A stretch of 64,000 nucleotides of DNA from Amoebophrya sp. A120. Taxonomy: Eukaryota > Sar > Dinophyceae > Syndiniales > Amoebophryaceae. Positions within the stretch are counted from its first letter, which is position 1; the number at the start of each line of letters is the position of its first letter. Shown here one piece after another: positions 9,832 through 22,126 of the stretch. The position numbers and the translations under genes are program-made. The stretch spans positions 2,532,352-2,596,351 of the forward strand of contig CAJINV010000013.1 of NCBI GenBank assembly GCA_905178155.1, in the 5' to 3' direction. The notes beneath the pieces were generated by a model, which saw only the letters and a program-made list of their open reading frames with translations, was not told the origin of the DNA and ran no database searches.

Positions 9832-12800
9832 TTAGGTCTCATTCGCTTCATCCGACTGCAGATCAATCGTTCTCTCCTCCTGAGAGTGCTGCAATATCAA
9901 CACGGACTGTGAGTGCGAGGACGTCGTATTGTAGTTCGGTACTACCGTAGCTTCGTGATTGTGCCTGTCCGCATCTTCCAGATCAACCGTAACCTTGCTG
10001 GACGGACTTTTTGTGGTGTGATTTTTATTGTTCACACCAGGTCCCCGTCCTCCACGTCGCTCCGTGCTACCTTTGCTAGACGAGGTGACTTTGCTTGTCG
10101 AGGGAGGTGGCAAGTTTCTAGGCGAGCACGGGGAGGCAAGGACAACTGCTTGTTTTTCAGCTTGCGCAGAGCAGTAGGTGTTTACTCCGCTCTTAGTGGT
10201 AGTGATGCCAGGACCTGCTCCAGAGACGACAGTCGTAGTTTCGGGGTTGTTCTTCATCATACCAATACTGGATCGCACCCCGATCCCGCCAATCGTCGCA
10301 CGTGGAGTGCTCAACAGCGAGCTGACTCCAGGAGCTACTTGTCTTGTTGCATCACGCAAATGTTGATGAACAACTGCGGGATGATGTTGGAGTTGGGCAA
10401 AGCCAGCACTAGAGGAAGCACTACTAGCCGCCCCCGCCACGGGAGATGGAATATTTTTGACAACACCGCCGCAGGAACTCAAGTCCGCCTGCTTCAAGCG
10501 GGCGGAATTTGTGTAGTTCAACCTGGGGGTGAAAACGCCGTTGCATTTCTCCGTGATCCGCAGCTTGGGCATTTCGATCTTGTGCAACTGCTGGTCGTTG
10601 CTCGTTGTTCCTAAAGTCAGCATGTGCGCCACGGAAGAATTCGGGCTCCAGTATCCGGTAGCCCGGGTCCATTGTGTGTCGGCGGGAATGACGAGAGCAG
10701 TAGTGCCTTCTTCTTGATGTTGAAAGTGCTTCTGACCACTTCGCTTACTTTGCGGCTGCTCCTGGAACTGGTGCGCTCTAGTACCTGACGGCGAAGATGA
10801 GCCTGTTCCTCCTGCTGGGCTCGCCATGTTACTTGTAGTGCCGCCCACCACGTTTCGCGGCGGGGAAACTATCCTCCGTGCGGCGAGTTTTTCGAATTTG
10901 TTCGCAGAGGAAGCGAAGTTGCCCACGCGCATCTGCTCCTCCGCGAGCCGGGGGGAAGCTTGGACCGCGTGCACTTCCGTCACCAGGATTTCGTGTAGTT
11001 CATCGTGCTCCTGGTCATCTAAGTTGTAGCACGACTCAGAGGCGCTGTAGTTGTTTTCCGCATCAAGTGTAGCCTCATGCTGCCTACTGACTCTTGTCAC
11101 GCCAGACTTTATGAGCAAAGGCTGGGTGCGTCGAGGGGTGTAGTTTCTGTTTTTCTCCGCCACGACGGCCACTGGTTCTGTAGAAGAGGTAGTTCCTGCA
11201 CAATCATCGTTACAGCCAGCAGCGAGCGCAGAAGTAGAGAAGCTACAGGAATTAGAACACGCGACGTCGTCGTTTGCTCTGCCTACTAACTGGGGATCAC
11301 GCACTCGCACCTCACCGGAAGTAGATGAAAACTCTTGCTGTGGAGGATCTTCGTCGTGTACCGCTATGGACGCACACTCATTTATTCCGGTACCATCGCG
11401 ATTACGATAGCTATCGGGAAATAATCACGATAGCTAGCGGAAACGAGTGCGCTGCCGCCGTAGGTTGTGCCGTTTAGAGCCCGACGGTGCACCTCAAACG
11501 CCGCAAAAAGGGCTCTGCGAACGTGCAGGCGCCGGCGCGGTTCACGCCCGATCGCGGCCTCACTACTTTCCGACCGCTGTTGCCAGGTGGGATTTACACT
11601 GTGGCGCCCCATTTGGAAATAAGGCTCTACGCCCCCGGCAAAGAGGGCGGAAGAGAACATATAAACGACGGCCACCAGAGCAATTCACATGGCAAGACAA
11701 GCTCACGCATATCTATGTCCGCATACCAAACGCAAACGGAGCATGCAGCCGCGCTCCATAGCGCGGCCGGGCGCCTTGTCAATACCGACTCGCCGAGCGC
11801 GTGCAAAAACAGGGCAGCTGGCTGCCGGCTTCGCGTCGGGCCACGGCTCCCTAATACGACTATACTGTCTGACAAGGTTAGACGGTCGGCACTGCACCGG
11901 GCTAGGTCCCCTCCGCAGCGAAATGCGCATGCAATGCGCCGCTGCCGAGCTCCGGCGGCCCGGCCCAACGCACACGTTGTGCGTCGATTCTTGGAGAGGA
12001 GGGCCTGGGTCAGGCCACAGTCGCTAGACCCACCCCCACGCCAGGCAACAAATAAAAGCAAAAGGACGAAAATTGGCCCGAGCAGTCCCCGCGCGCCCGA
12101 GGTTGCTGGCCTTCCATTCACCCCTGCCTACCAAGAAACGCGTGGTGGTCTCGGTGGCCGTGAGCCCTACGGGCTCTGCGCCAACCATGATTCAAAAATA
12201 AGATGAACTGGGCAGGCACGCACGTTGTCGCACAGCGGCAGTGCGCGTCTCGCTCGCAGGGCCAAGCAAGGTGCGGCCCAACCTCCCACACAGAGCTATC
12301 GCCCACCTGGGAAAAACCTCTGGAACGAGGGCCGGCCAAGAAAAAAAAGGCTGCGCAGACGAACGCCAACCAGGCCGAGATTCTCGATTCTAGCGGCGAA
12401 ACAGCTCGGGCGAAGGTGTTTCGACGTCGAAACACCTCCGCGCGACCTGTTTCGACAAAACGCCAGCGATTAAATCGGCGAAACACCTTGGCGCGACCTG
12501 TTTCGCCGATTGAATCGGGACGCTGGGCCCGCCGGGCCTGGTGCGCGGTGACGGCGCCCGCGCAACAGAAGCAGAACAGAAAAAGAGGGAACATCCAGCG
12601 GAATAGGGCCGCAGTTGTTCATAGCCTAACTCTTGCTGCGGATCTTCGTCGTGTACCGCGAAACATGAAGAACTCGACGTAGTTGCATGTCTTGTGTGGT
12701 CGTCACGCGTTTTCATCTTGGACGGCGCATTGTTTATTCTCGCTTGCTTCCCTGCGGTAGAGGCGATTCTCGCGGCGGTCCTGACACCTTTGTTTCCCGC

Positions 12801-15800
12801 CCCCGCTGCAGCAGCTCCCCGTGGCGACTGCCGTGCAAGAGATGCGGCGTTGTCGCGCGACAACGAAGAAGAAGTGGGGATCAGCCTACTGCTTCTCGAA
12901 CTCTTTGGCTGGTGCCGAGCAGGTGCGACTACATTCGAACTGGAGGTTGAAGATTGCGCAGCAGCTGCTCCGTCAATGGAGCTTGTTCCAGTTTTTTTTC
13001 TGTTACTGCGCGATGCCGTCGCGGTTCTTGCCCCACTCGGAGGTCTTGTAACACGTCCAGTTGTACCATTTCCATTAGATGCGTGATTCGCGGTACTAGC
13101 TGATGTTGCCGCGTTACTACAACCAGTTGGACCACCTGCTGCGTGCAGGTTCGTCATTTTTTTGTTCTTCTGCAGCACTTGCCGGAAGACTTTTTCCGGA
13201 TTGGCGTTCGTCTCGAGGTCGGGGTGATATAAGTCGTCGGAAGTTCTTGGTCCTATGGGCGAAACAGGATCGGTTGCTCGCTTTTCTTCTTGTGCAATGG
13301 TGGATTTTCTTTCGCGGATGCTGTCATGATCTACTTCCGCTAACCCCCTTTTCTCACTCCGTGCGGGCGAAGAGAGATGAACCATTGCCAGCGATGGAGA
13401 AGGGCTGCGACTACTCTGTGCTTGCTCGTCTCTTTTGGTTCTTTGGCTTATTTTTCCGGCACCACTCCTCCGAGCAAACCCCGCCGCCTCGTCGGCCGCA
13501 AAGTCTAGATTTTTGATGATAAACGACTCCAACTTCCGCGTGTTTTTGTACCGCTTCCGCTCCGAGTTCGTGTGAAAGTTGCTGTCCGGGGACATGGCAG
13601 CCGGGGACGCGGAGAGAAGTAGATCGATCTCACCTGATGGGTTGTTAGAAAACTCAGCGTCATGATGTTGGTCCATGGTTGGACTGTCCGCGTCGATGTG
13701 TCCCATGAGGAGCTGTTGTTGGCGCTTCATCTTCGCCTGCTGTTGCGCTTTGAGATTTTTACACTCACCGGAAGTTGTAGGTGAGGCTGCGTCACCGTCA
13801 CCCGCTGAAATAGCTCTTGATATTTTTTCGGTTCTACTTCCGACTCCTCCTGGCGACGCCGAGCGTGACCTTGACCTGCCCCCGCTTCTTGTCAAGTCGG
13901 AGTTTGACACTTGACGCCCGCGGAGCCCGTTCCCCTTCAAGGTCTTCAAACTGGAGTTTTTGTTCCTTGATGCTGAAGAAGTTGCCAACACGTCGTCTTC
14001 CTCTCCTTGTCGTGCTCCACCGCCGTCGTTCGTAGTTTTTGGACTACTACTAGACACAGTTGCGATTCGAACACTGGTTGTGGACGATCTTTGAGCACCA
14101 TCTAAACCACCACCATTTTTCACGGCGACGCTGCCACCTCCCGCCGGTCCCCGCGGGCTCAACCGCACCCCGACCACGTTCCGCGACTGCTGCCGCGGAC
14201 TCAAGCTGGTTGAGGAGCGGTACACGACATGACTACTGCGGCTCGTCGTGGTAGTTCGGGGACTACTTATCAACATCGACACGGGTTTGATTCTCGCAGG
14301 CGCAAACTGCGGCGTGCTCAGCGGCACCCGGGGAGAGTTGATTGGTTTGGATTTGTCGTAGGGGTTGTGGGGATTGTACCCCATTGTCATGCCGGGCTTC
14401 ATGGGCAACGGAATTTGTCGTGCGGAAATACACTCCCGCGCCAGGTCCTTCAGCTGGCCGGAATGCTTGATTTTTTCCAAATTCGCACTCAGAGTGGTGG
14501 GCACCAGATTGACGTCGGGCGTGTCCAATTCCGTTTTGTTCGTGTACTGCAAGGGCTCTTTGCGGAGGATTCTGTTGATTTTTGCGTGAGTCATTTGGTT
14601 TTTTGTGCTGACTACGCTCATTCACGTCTTTAGTGATCTTGACAGACTGCGGCACTGAGCCGGCTGGGCCAGCATTGGTGAGAGGTTCATCTAGTACCTG
14701 GTAGAATGATGTATGACCTCACTTCATATGATTATCATCATCATCATCATCTTCATCATGCAGCATGAACTTACTTGCGTTCATAAGAGAACTGTAACGA
14801 CGAGTACAACATGTGAAGTGATTTTTCTATTGACTTTTAAGTACTTTGGTTCCTGGTGTACGTCCACCCCTTCCGTCCGCGTCGCGTAGTGTTCTTTCCA
14901 AAGCTGGAACTCCGGCAGCTCGTTTTTCTTCGGTAAAATTTTCATCACCGTCTCCTCCGTGACCAGATCCTTGTCGAAAATGGTCAATTTCTTCGGCGGA
15001 ATCTTGCTCGCGATCAAACTTTTGTTATTCCCATTGGTGGTGCTTGACGATGTCGATGCCTTGTTGCCAGTCCTTGTTGTGCTGAAAGGCAAATGCTTCG
15101 CGGCTTCCAGCGTGGGTAAATCCTCGGAAACAACCGGGACTTCGCCTGTCAAATTGGGATAATAAACTCGTGAATTCTCGTCCTAGACAGACATTTTCGC
15201 TGCACCTCTCATGCAGAACATAAAGAGAGAAGGAAAACGCTCCAGAGATAGAGATCGTAGTGATCCAGGTCAACGATGCATGCGTTTGCTTGTCTGTGGG
15301 TCCTAGCACGCGTTTTGTCCCGCCTACTTCTTCCATTCGAGAAGGATCATCTGTTAGCACATCCTATTGTATTGTTTGAAGAAGACAAAACCATCCGAAA
15401 ACTGTAGTGCATAAGTAGATACGCAGTCGCTCCACCAGCTCTAGATTTTCGTCTTTCAGTCTTCTCGCCTCTTCTTCCAGATCCAGCTCCTGCTGCTTTT
15501 TCCAGGCGTCGGATCCAACCGGGACCACGTCCTGGCTGAGCATCAGCCGTAACTGCCGGGCCTTGTCCTCCAAGGCTCTCCTGCTCTCCTTTGCCTCCAC
15601 GCTCTCCAGCTTTTCTGCGATGTGCCGCTCCTGTTCCAGCAGTTCCGTCTTCTCTTGGCTGATTTTCAAGAGCTTGTTTTGCTCGTTCTGTTCCTTCTGG
15701 AAAATTCGCTCTTGGATTTGCTTCTTCTTGCCTTCCAATTTCTCGTTCTGCTCCCTTTCCGTTTTGAGCAGCAGCTCAATCTGCCGCAGCTCCTCGTTCA

Positions 15801-17461
15801 GTTTCTTCCTTGCCAGCTGCTCCACGTGCTGGGAATAGTTGTTTTCCAGCGATCTCTTCGCCCGCGCATAGTAGTCCTTCTTCAAAGAATGGTGCGCACT
15901 GGCCGCCGTGGTGGATCCTGCTCCTGTAGTTGAGAAAGAAGAAGAACTAAGCGCACCACGACCTCTCGCTGATGCCGCTGTACCTGTTTTAGGGCTCTTG
16001 CTCGTGGCCGCAGGGGATTTTTTCGTAGAAGTAGATTTGCTACAGCCCGAAGCGCCCCGTCGTTGCTCCACTTCGTAGTTCTTTTCACAGCTAGACTTGG
16101 AAGTAGAGGCAGCACCTGCGCTCAACCGCCGGGGAGGCGGCGAATAGTCGTGGTGGCGGGTCGTGGTCGCGATACTGCTCACAGCAGAGGTTTTAGAAGA
16201 GGAAAAGCTCACTGCCCCCGGGTCGTGCCTCCTCGTGCTGCCTACGGGAGATTTCATGACCTTCCCCGCGGGCGAGGACGAGCCGGGACGACGGGGACCT
16301 GATGTTCGCCTGGAAACGGGGACCTGATGTTCGTCTGCTGTTGCTGCGCCGGTACTGGTGGACGAGGAGTTCTTTCCCGCTGTTGTTCTTGCCACAGCCA
16401 GACTGTTCATCTGGCGTAGACTACTAGAGCCACGCCCTTCCACTGGCGAACTAGCGGTGACAGTGGAGGACTTCGACGAAGAGAGCAGGCTGACGCGCGA
16501 CTCAGGTTGGAATAACGAACCGGACGAAGAAACCAGTGTCGGTCGGATGACAGTTGCCGCTTGTTTTCCTGTAGTGGAACTGCTTTTCATATTTATTCCA
16601 CCGAAAAGACCTCCGCCTCCTCGGGGGGAAGCGAGTGACGACCTTGTGACAACACTTCTATAGGGTGCTGCACCTCCACCACCGCCGCCGACGAGTATTG
16701 GTCTGTAGGAAGATGACGAGAAAGAGGAACTCGCAGCCGTCGAACCCCCGGGAGCTGCCGTGCTGATATGCGGCTGCCACGTCGATTTATTGTGGTTCGT
16801 CGAGGGGTTCGTTGAAATTTTCACCGGAGAGTCGTCTAGTAGTTTTTTCGGGCTAGTAGAAGATGAGCCGCCGCTGCTTTTCATCCGGGTAAGATTCCTT
16901 GCCGTAGTTGTTGCCACAACTACGGAAGGTCCTCCGCGGGGGTGGTAATCAAGAGACCGCTGATGCTCTGGCTCCAGGTGTCGTTCTTGGTCTATCGCGT
17001 GCTCATGATTTGCTGCTGGGTCCTCGTAATCTTTCATGTTGACATTTGCCCGAGAACTTTTCTTCGCCATATTGTCTTTCGCTCTCTTTGTTCCTCGTTT
17101 TGGCGGAGGTGAACCGAAGATCAACGGATCGCGGCATTTAGGACCTGGTGGTGTCGGTGAAGTAAAAATTGCAGGGTTCGAAAATTTATTCAAAAAGGAG
17201 TTCGTTGGTCCTCGTGCAGCTAACAATTGGTGATGTGCATGCTCGTCGCTGCTCATCCGGACATCACAGAGAACAATTTTTTTTTTCAAATATGGACTAA
17301 CTACCTGTAACCTCTGGCCGGTCTTTCCATGCGTGGCAGGGCATCTTTCCTTGACCACCCGAAGATGATTTGGGCGACATGCTGCGCCGCCGGGTAACAC
17401 GGTTCTGCATCATGCTGTTGCTGGTTCTAGTTCCACTTGAGAAGTTGCTCATCTCTATCAT
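9832..17461 (-). CDS. Giant Ser/Thr-rich protein with coiled coil, multi-exon
   Basis: Family not recognised. The likely start is the ATG at 17461 (MIEMSNFSSGTRTSNS). A large exon (about 17256-15445) is Ser/Arg-rich and closes with a heptad-rich coiled coil (KKLNEELRQIELLLKTEREQ onward, about 15430-15830). Canonical introns follow. Donor GTATCT near 15424 joins acceptor ACAG near 15145 in frame (ERLREVPVVSED). Donor CCAAA/GTACTT near 14845 joins acceptor GAG near 14626 in frame. The exon from about 14626 down encodes many SPR/SPRG motifs (LSPRQQ, ARQSPRG), suggestive of proline-directed phosphorylation or microtubule binding. A 1.26-kb insertion at 11365-12627 interrupts it. The frame resumes into the 3' exon, which stops at 9832. 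Likely cytoskeletal or centrosomal, but that is a guess. The exon 1/2 boundary is unresolved. Confidence 0.6.
11365..12627. mobile_element. 1.26-kb insertion in coding sequence with ~33-bp flanking duplication
   Basis: Near-identical host sequence flanks the insert: 11330-11364 and 12628-12659 both read AACTCTTGCTG, GGATCTTCGTCGTG and TACCGC, differing by one substitution and a 3-bp indel. Codon phase at the two copies matches, so removing insert plus one copy restores the frame (AVHDEDPPQQEFSST). Insert ends are weakly inverted (TATGGACGCAC... against TATGAACAAC..., both followed by TATTCCG). Inside are short palindromes at about 11398-11440 and 12400-12520 (GGTGTTTCGACGTCGAAACACC). Its G+C content and content differ from the host exon. 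Whether it is spliced or inactivating cannot be told. Confidence 0.75.
14726..14757. repeat. ATC trinucleotide microsatellite
   Basis: A short run of ATC/CAT repeats in the intron between the 15145-14845 exon and the next exon. Confidence 0.8.
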
Positions 17462-18546
17462 GTGTTGAGTGTGACGCCCGCCTTGCGCGTCATTTGCTCT
17501 TGTTTTTCTTTTTGTTCAAATTGCGAAATACTGTCTGTGTCAATGATCAAATCTGTATCTGTTGCTCGTCACCGTATGATGACCGCAATCCTGTTCTTCT
17601 CTCAGAATGATGAATACGCAACCATAATAGATTATGGCAAGAACTTCATCCCGGGGCATGATGTTCCGCCTAAAAAAAAAACGCGGCCAAGCAGGAATCT
17701 TGTTGCCCACATTACTGAAGAAAAGGAAAACCAGACCAAACTCAACGTCTCAACATCACCAGTCGTGGATCCTCACTCAAAAACTACGTACTGCATAGAA
17801 CAACTAGAAGTAGAAACACAAAGACAAACACATAAAGAATAGACTGACCACGACGACGAGGACGATGTAGCACGATGGTGTGGCAAAAAAGTAAAAAACT
17901 TTTGTGGTATGATCATTGATACGACATAATGATCTGGGGGCGGACAGAACATCACGAAGAAGTACTTCGAAGGACATGGCTGCTTTTGACCGTCGACGCG
18001 ATCAGTACTATCGCTTTGATATCCACGTACAGTACGAATTTCGTTACCAGATCAACAGTCGTCCGCTAGTACCTACAGCAGGTGCGTCTCGTGATCTGCC
18101 TTCGATATTACCATGTTCAGAATCGCTCGCGTAGGTGGAGCGGCGGAGTTGTGCTAATCGCTACTTTGCTATTCGAAATAAACCAACGGCGTTGATGAGT
18201 GTTTTTTTTTCTTTGACTTTGTTTGCTTGTCGGAGTTGCAACTGCGGTTTCCGGCGGGTGAAAGCAGTGCTCTCTTCTTTGAAAATGTTTGTTTTGATAC
18301 AAGGCTGCAAAGAATCTACCCTTCGTCTCTAAAGCTAAACCCGAGCTTAAATACATTGACGAAAAAATATGAAAGTATTCAGTAGATGGCGGTTGCTGGA
18401 AAGTTTGAAAAAAGAACCAAACTCGACACGTCTTCTTTATTATCTTTGATATACGTAACAAGAATGCACCTACAGCACCTGGCCAGCAGGAGCAGGAGCA
18501 CCACTAGCGAAGCACCACTAGCGAAGCCATCCACGACCGTAATCTA
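17462..18546. other. Intergenic, no supported gene
   Basis: About 1.1 kb between the giant protein and the next minus-strand stop. A 126-codon plus-strand frame at 17462-17842 exists but has no recognisable domain or composition typical of its neighbours. I see no repeat. Confidence 0.35.
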
Positions 18547-21503
18547 TCACAGCTCCTCATCGCGCGTCCTAGCTGCCTCATCCTTCTCCAGTGCAGCTCT
18601 TCTTGGCTTTTTATGGTTTTGATCTTGTGCGACAGAGTTGTTCTTTGTGGATTTTGTGGACGACTGCAGGGCAGGAGCTGCACTCTGTTCGACATCTTTC
18701 GTCGTGACTTCGTCGAGCTTCTTGCTTGCTGCTTCCCAAAACGCGTCCCACTGCGGCTTCAGGACGTTTTGTACCAGGTGATCGAACTGCTCGATTACCG
18801 CACTAAACCCCTTCTGCGTTTTCGTCATGACAGTATCAGCCCACAGCCGGCACTGGTCTCCCAGAAACTCGTAGGAGCTCCCCGCCGCGTTGAGCAGGTC
18901 ACTTTCCAAACTCCGGTACGTTTCTCGTGTGCTGTAAATCAAGTCCTTGCAGTATCAAAAGGAAACATCCCCCCTGCTCCCCATATCGAAAACGAAATTT
19001 GTGATCGTGTATTTGAGTACACAAGTCGACTTGTGTTGCTAGAAGGCGAAGAGACGCAGCAGCGGCATTAATTGCAGGCGATCTGTCATGCTGTTCCCCA
19101 CTTCCAGCTACCTCCTGTCATGTTGAAGATGCAAGGCTTTCCTGCGCCACCCAGCACTCCAGTCCGTTTCTTTTGCCTTCTAGCATGACAAGCTGATTTG
19201 TGGCCACAAATCTGCATCACAGATTTCTGTTTTGATATGGGGAGGGGGGATTTTTCTTTTTGATATGCAGTCGAGATTGTAGTCCTCAACTTTCTTGCAG
19301 TTGATCTCCAGCCACGTCTCCGGCTCCGAGGTTTTAAATTTGTTCGCGTCAAAGTGCTTGGCGTACTCAAACGGGACCTGCACAGAGATAAACTCGCTGG
19401 TAATGTCGCCCTCGAGCGCCGTGCTGATTTCGGAGGACTCCAGCACCGGCTTCGTGACTATCTGCACGATGAGGACAAACCGCAGCAGCGCGCACACGGA
19501 CAGGAAGAGCAGCGCAGTGGTGATCACGAGGCAGGCAGAAAGCCATTTGGTGACAGAGCACGCCTTTTTCTTCTTTCGTGGAGGTTGTACTATAGCGGGA
19601 GTTGTTATTGGTCTTTCCTGATTTGATGTAGAAGAGGCGGTCGATGCAGACTTCTTCGTACTGCTTGTCTGACAACGCGTCGTGTCGTTCTCCCCGCTGC
19701 CGTCTGCTTGCTCTGCTATCTGTGGCAGCGGGGTTTTGTACGACCCGTGCGAGTCCTTGGAACTGCAACTTCTGCGCGTCTGAAATCAATGTGAGAGGAA
19801 TCGTGTGTTTAAAACTTAACTATCTTCTCTTTTTTACTATGCGATCTTGATGTGGCGGACAATGTAAATTTTGCTTCTACTTTATTTCATCGTGGTATTT
19901 ATTGGCCGCAAGCTGCGAGAGTTGTCTTTTGCATTGCAGCAAGAAGGACATGACCGCGCGAGGAGAGAGAGCTTCAAATGCGATTTTGTTTTTGAAAGCA
20001 CTCTCTGAAGATTAAAAACAGCAAATCTACCGCCCCTTCCGGCAGTGGCGTCTGGAAGTCGATTCTACTTCCCGAAGGAAGTAGGCTTCTGAAGCCGCCT
20101 CCCTCCTCAGACGTCCTTCTGCTCGTCGTGCCGCCGGGGGTTTCGTACCTGGCACTTCTTGCCGTCACGGGGTCGTCCAGCGTTTTATTTCTTGTTCTGA
20201 CGGATTGAGGTTGCACCGGCGTTCTTGTCAATAGATTCTCCTCCTCTTCTTGCTGGGCAGTACAACTAGAAATAACGGGCTGCGGCTCGCCTTTGCTGGC
20301 GGCCTTGGTTCTACTGAAGTTGAACAAGGAGGAGAACATAGAAGATGAGCTGCTTGTCACGGCCGGTTCAACGGAAGATGCAGATGATGAAGTCGCGGCA
20401 CTACTTGCAGCAATAGAGGATGCGTCTTTGCGGCCAGGACGCTCTTGATTTTTTTGTGCTCCATAGACAAAATCCGTCCCTCCTCCGGAGATGATACCAT
20501 CGTCTAGTTCTTCATCGTTTTCCTCGTCCCGTTCCCTCAGCTTTTCTGCTCCGGGGCTGGTTGCAGACGTAGTAGTGCTGTGCAGCGGTCCATTGTTGTA
20601 GGTTTTTGGCATGATCAAACCAGATGAAATCGTTCCTCCGATGTTGTTCATCTCTTTTTCGAAAATTTTCCTGGCCCGTTCGACCGAGCCTTCTCGTATC
20701 ACGTCGACGCCTCGCGCCTTTAGCTGGCTCTGCCGCCCCCGCTCCGTGTTGTTCTGACCCGCATCGTTGCTGCGCTCGCGCATCCGCCCGGGGCCACAGC
20801 CCGCCTCCATCTCGCTGTCTTCGCTCTCGCGCGCCACCCGACGCCCGACCACCGCTGGCTGGAACAAACCTGATGAAAGAATGAAAGCCTGGGGGAATGC
20901 CGATGCGACACGTTTTTTCGTACGTCAACATTCGCGTCTCGTGCAGCTAGTTGTAGTTGTTTCTTCTATATGATGCAAAGAAAAGCTGCGCTGTGCTACA
21001 AATACATCAACATTCGAACTACTCTACAACTATTTTTGCTACTATATTATACTAGCGTTTCTACCTTCTGTGGGCGAAAACGCAGTTCCTGCTGCTGCGG
21101 TGCTTGCTCTTGCTGACTCGGGCGGCAGCTGGTCATCCTGCGGCACCATTACCGAACTGTTTAACCCAGCACTGGCCCCCGCTGTTGTCGTGGTGGTCGA
21201 GCCTACTATCCCGAAACTCCTCTCGCTGCTGACCGCGCGCCCTCCGCGACTGCTGTTGATCCGATCTAACGAGCTTTCTCGTTCTCTGGATCGCTGCCGA
21301 ATGCGGGCAAGGGAATTGTTCAGCGGCTCCTTCTGCGCTTCCAGGCGGCGGAGGCGCTCCTCAGACCGTTCCCGCAGGGCCTGGATGCTCGAAGAAACGC
21401 GGCTTGAGACCATGGAGTGGTCTTTGGGGTCGTTCACGGAGTTATCTTCAGCATTATGAGAGTGGATAAACACGGCCACCCGCCCGTTCCTCGTCGTTGT
21501 CAT
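18547..21503 (-). CDS. Ser-rich protein with one membrane segment, four exons
   Basis: Unrecognised family, about 730 residues. Start ATG 21503 (MTTTRNGRVAVF). Exon 1 ends at 21065 with donor GTAGAA. Exon 2 runs 20869-20031 (acceptor CAG, donor GTAGAT). Exon 3 starts at 19779 (acceptor TTTCAG). Both joints keep frame (SPTEGLFQPAV and LPEGATRRSC). Exon 3 contains a basic patch PRKKKKACSVTKW directly before a hydrophobic segment (ACLVITTALLFLSVCALLRF), then an extracytoplasmic-looking region (FISVQVPFEYAKHF). The last intron is an introner element at 18953-19265, after which the protein ends in an amphipathic, charged tail. The N-terminal half is low complexity with RERSEERLRRLEAQ-type helix. 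Perhaps a tail-side membrane protein with a large cytosolic domain; no function can be assigned. Confidence 0.65.
18953..19265. mobile_element. Introner element, ATCCCCCCT-type, TSD TGCAG
   Basis: 313 bp, direct repeats TGCAG at 18948-18952 and 19266-19270. Its inverted ends are the longest seen among these introns, about 50 bp each: TATCAAAAGGAAACATCC against TATCAAAAAGAAAAATCC, then CCCATATC and a TGTGAT word. Removal plus one repeat gives an in-frame joint (NLDCKDLIYS). Confidence 0.9.
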
Positions 21504-22126
21504 CGACCTTGTTTGAAGAAGGCTAAAAGGATAAGTACATAGTGAGTCACAGGTAACGATAAACTATGTACTTCTACCTCCCTGGCATAGAAAAATGAAT
21601 CTTCGACGCGAGACCTAGTCAAGTTCTGCGGTGCTGGTTCGTTGTGGCTACTCTTGCAACTTGCCATGCAATGTGCTGCTAGAAGGACAAGATTGGGCTG
21701 CAATTATCGGTATATTGCAAGAAATCAAGCACAGACGGAAGGGCGGGGCCGCTGTGCCATCCCATAATTTTCCTTGTTGCTTCCCCCGGCGGGGGGATAC
21801 ACAGTGGAGAGTGAAGCGCCTGTTGCGGCCGGATAGTAAGTTTTTCTCTCCAACGAGGAGCTGGTAGCGGACTTCCCTATGTTGTTTTCGTCGGAAAAGC
21901 GACGCTGGAGCGATGTTGTCGTCTGCTGTGTGCGGGCCTAGATATTGATTTTGAAGTTTGATGTTCTTCATTTCTCTATTAGTATCTTATGCCATGGTCA
22001 AAGTGATATGTCGATGCTCGCTAAGCTCCAAATAGCAGGCGATCTCGAGCCAACAGTGAGAAGGGCTCCAATGTGAGTGCGACTCGTGTTCGTCAACGCC
22101 TTAACATGATCCTGAAAGTGAAATAA
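21504..22126. other. Intergenic between membrane protein start and FtsJ-type stop
   Basis: About 620 bp upstream of ATG 21503. It should hold the promoter or trans-splice acceptor of that gene, but I recognise no motif. No coding signal. Confidence 0.4.

Noticed and set aside
11840-11860. TAATACGACTATACTG resembling a T7 promoter
   Set aside because: It lacks the full consensus (CTCACTATAGG), sits in a eukaryotic insertion and has no linked phage gene.
17462-17842. 126-codon plus-strand frame
   Set aside because: No domain, no codon-use match to neighbours, and it would be the only plus-strand gene.
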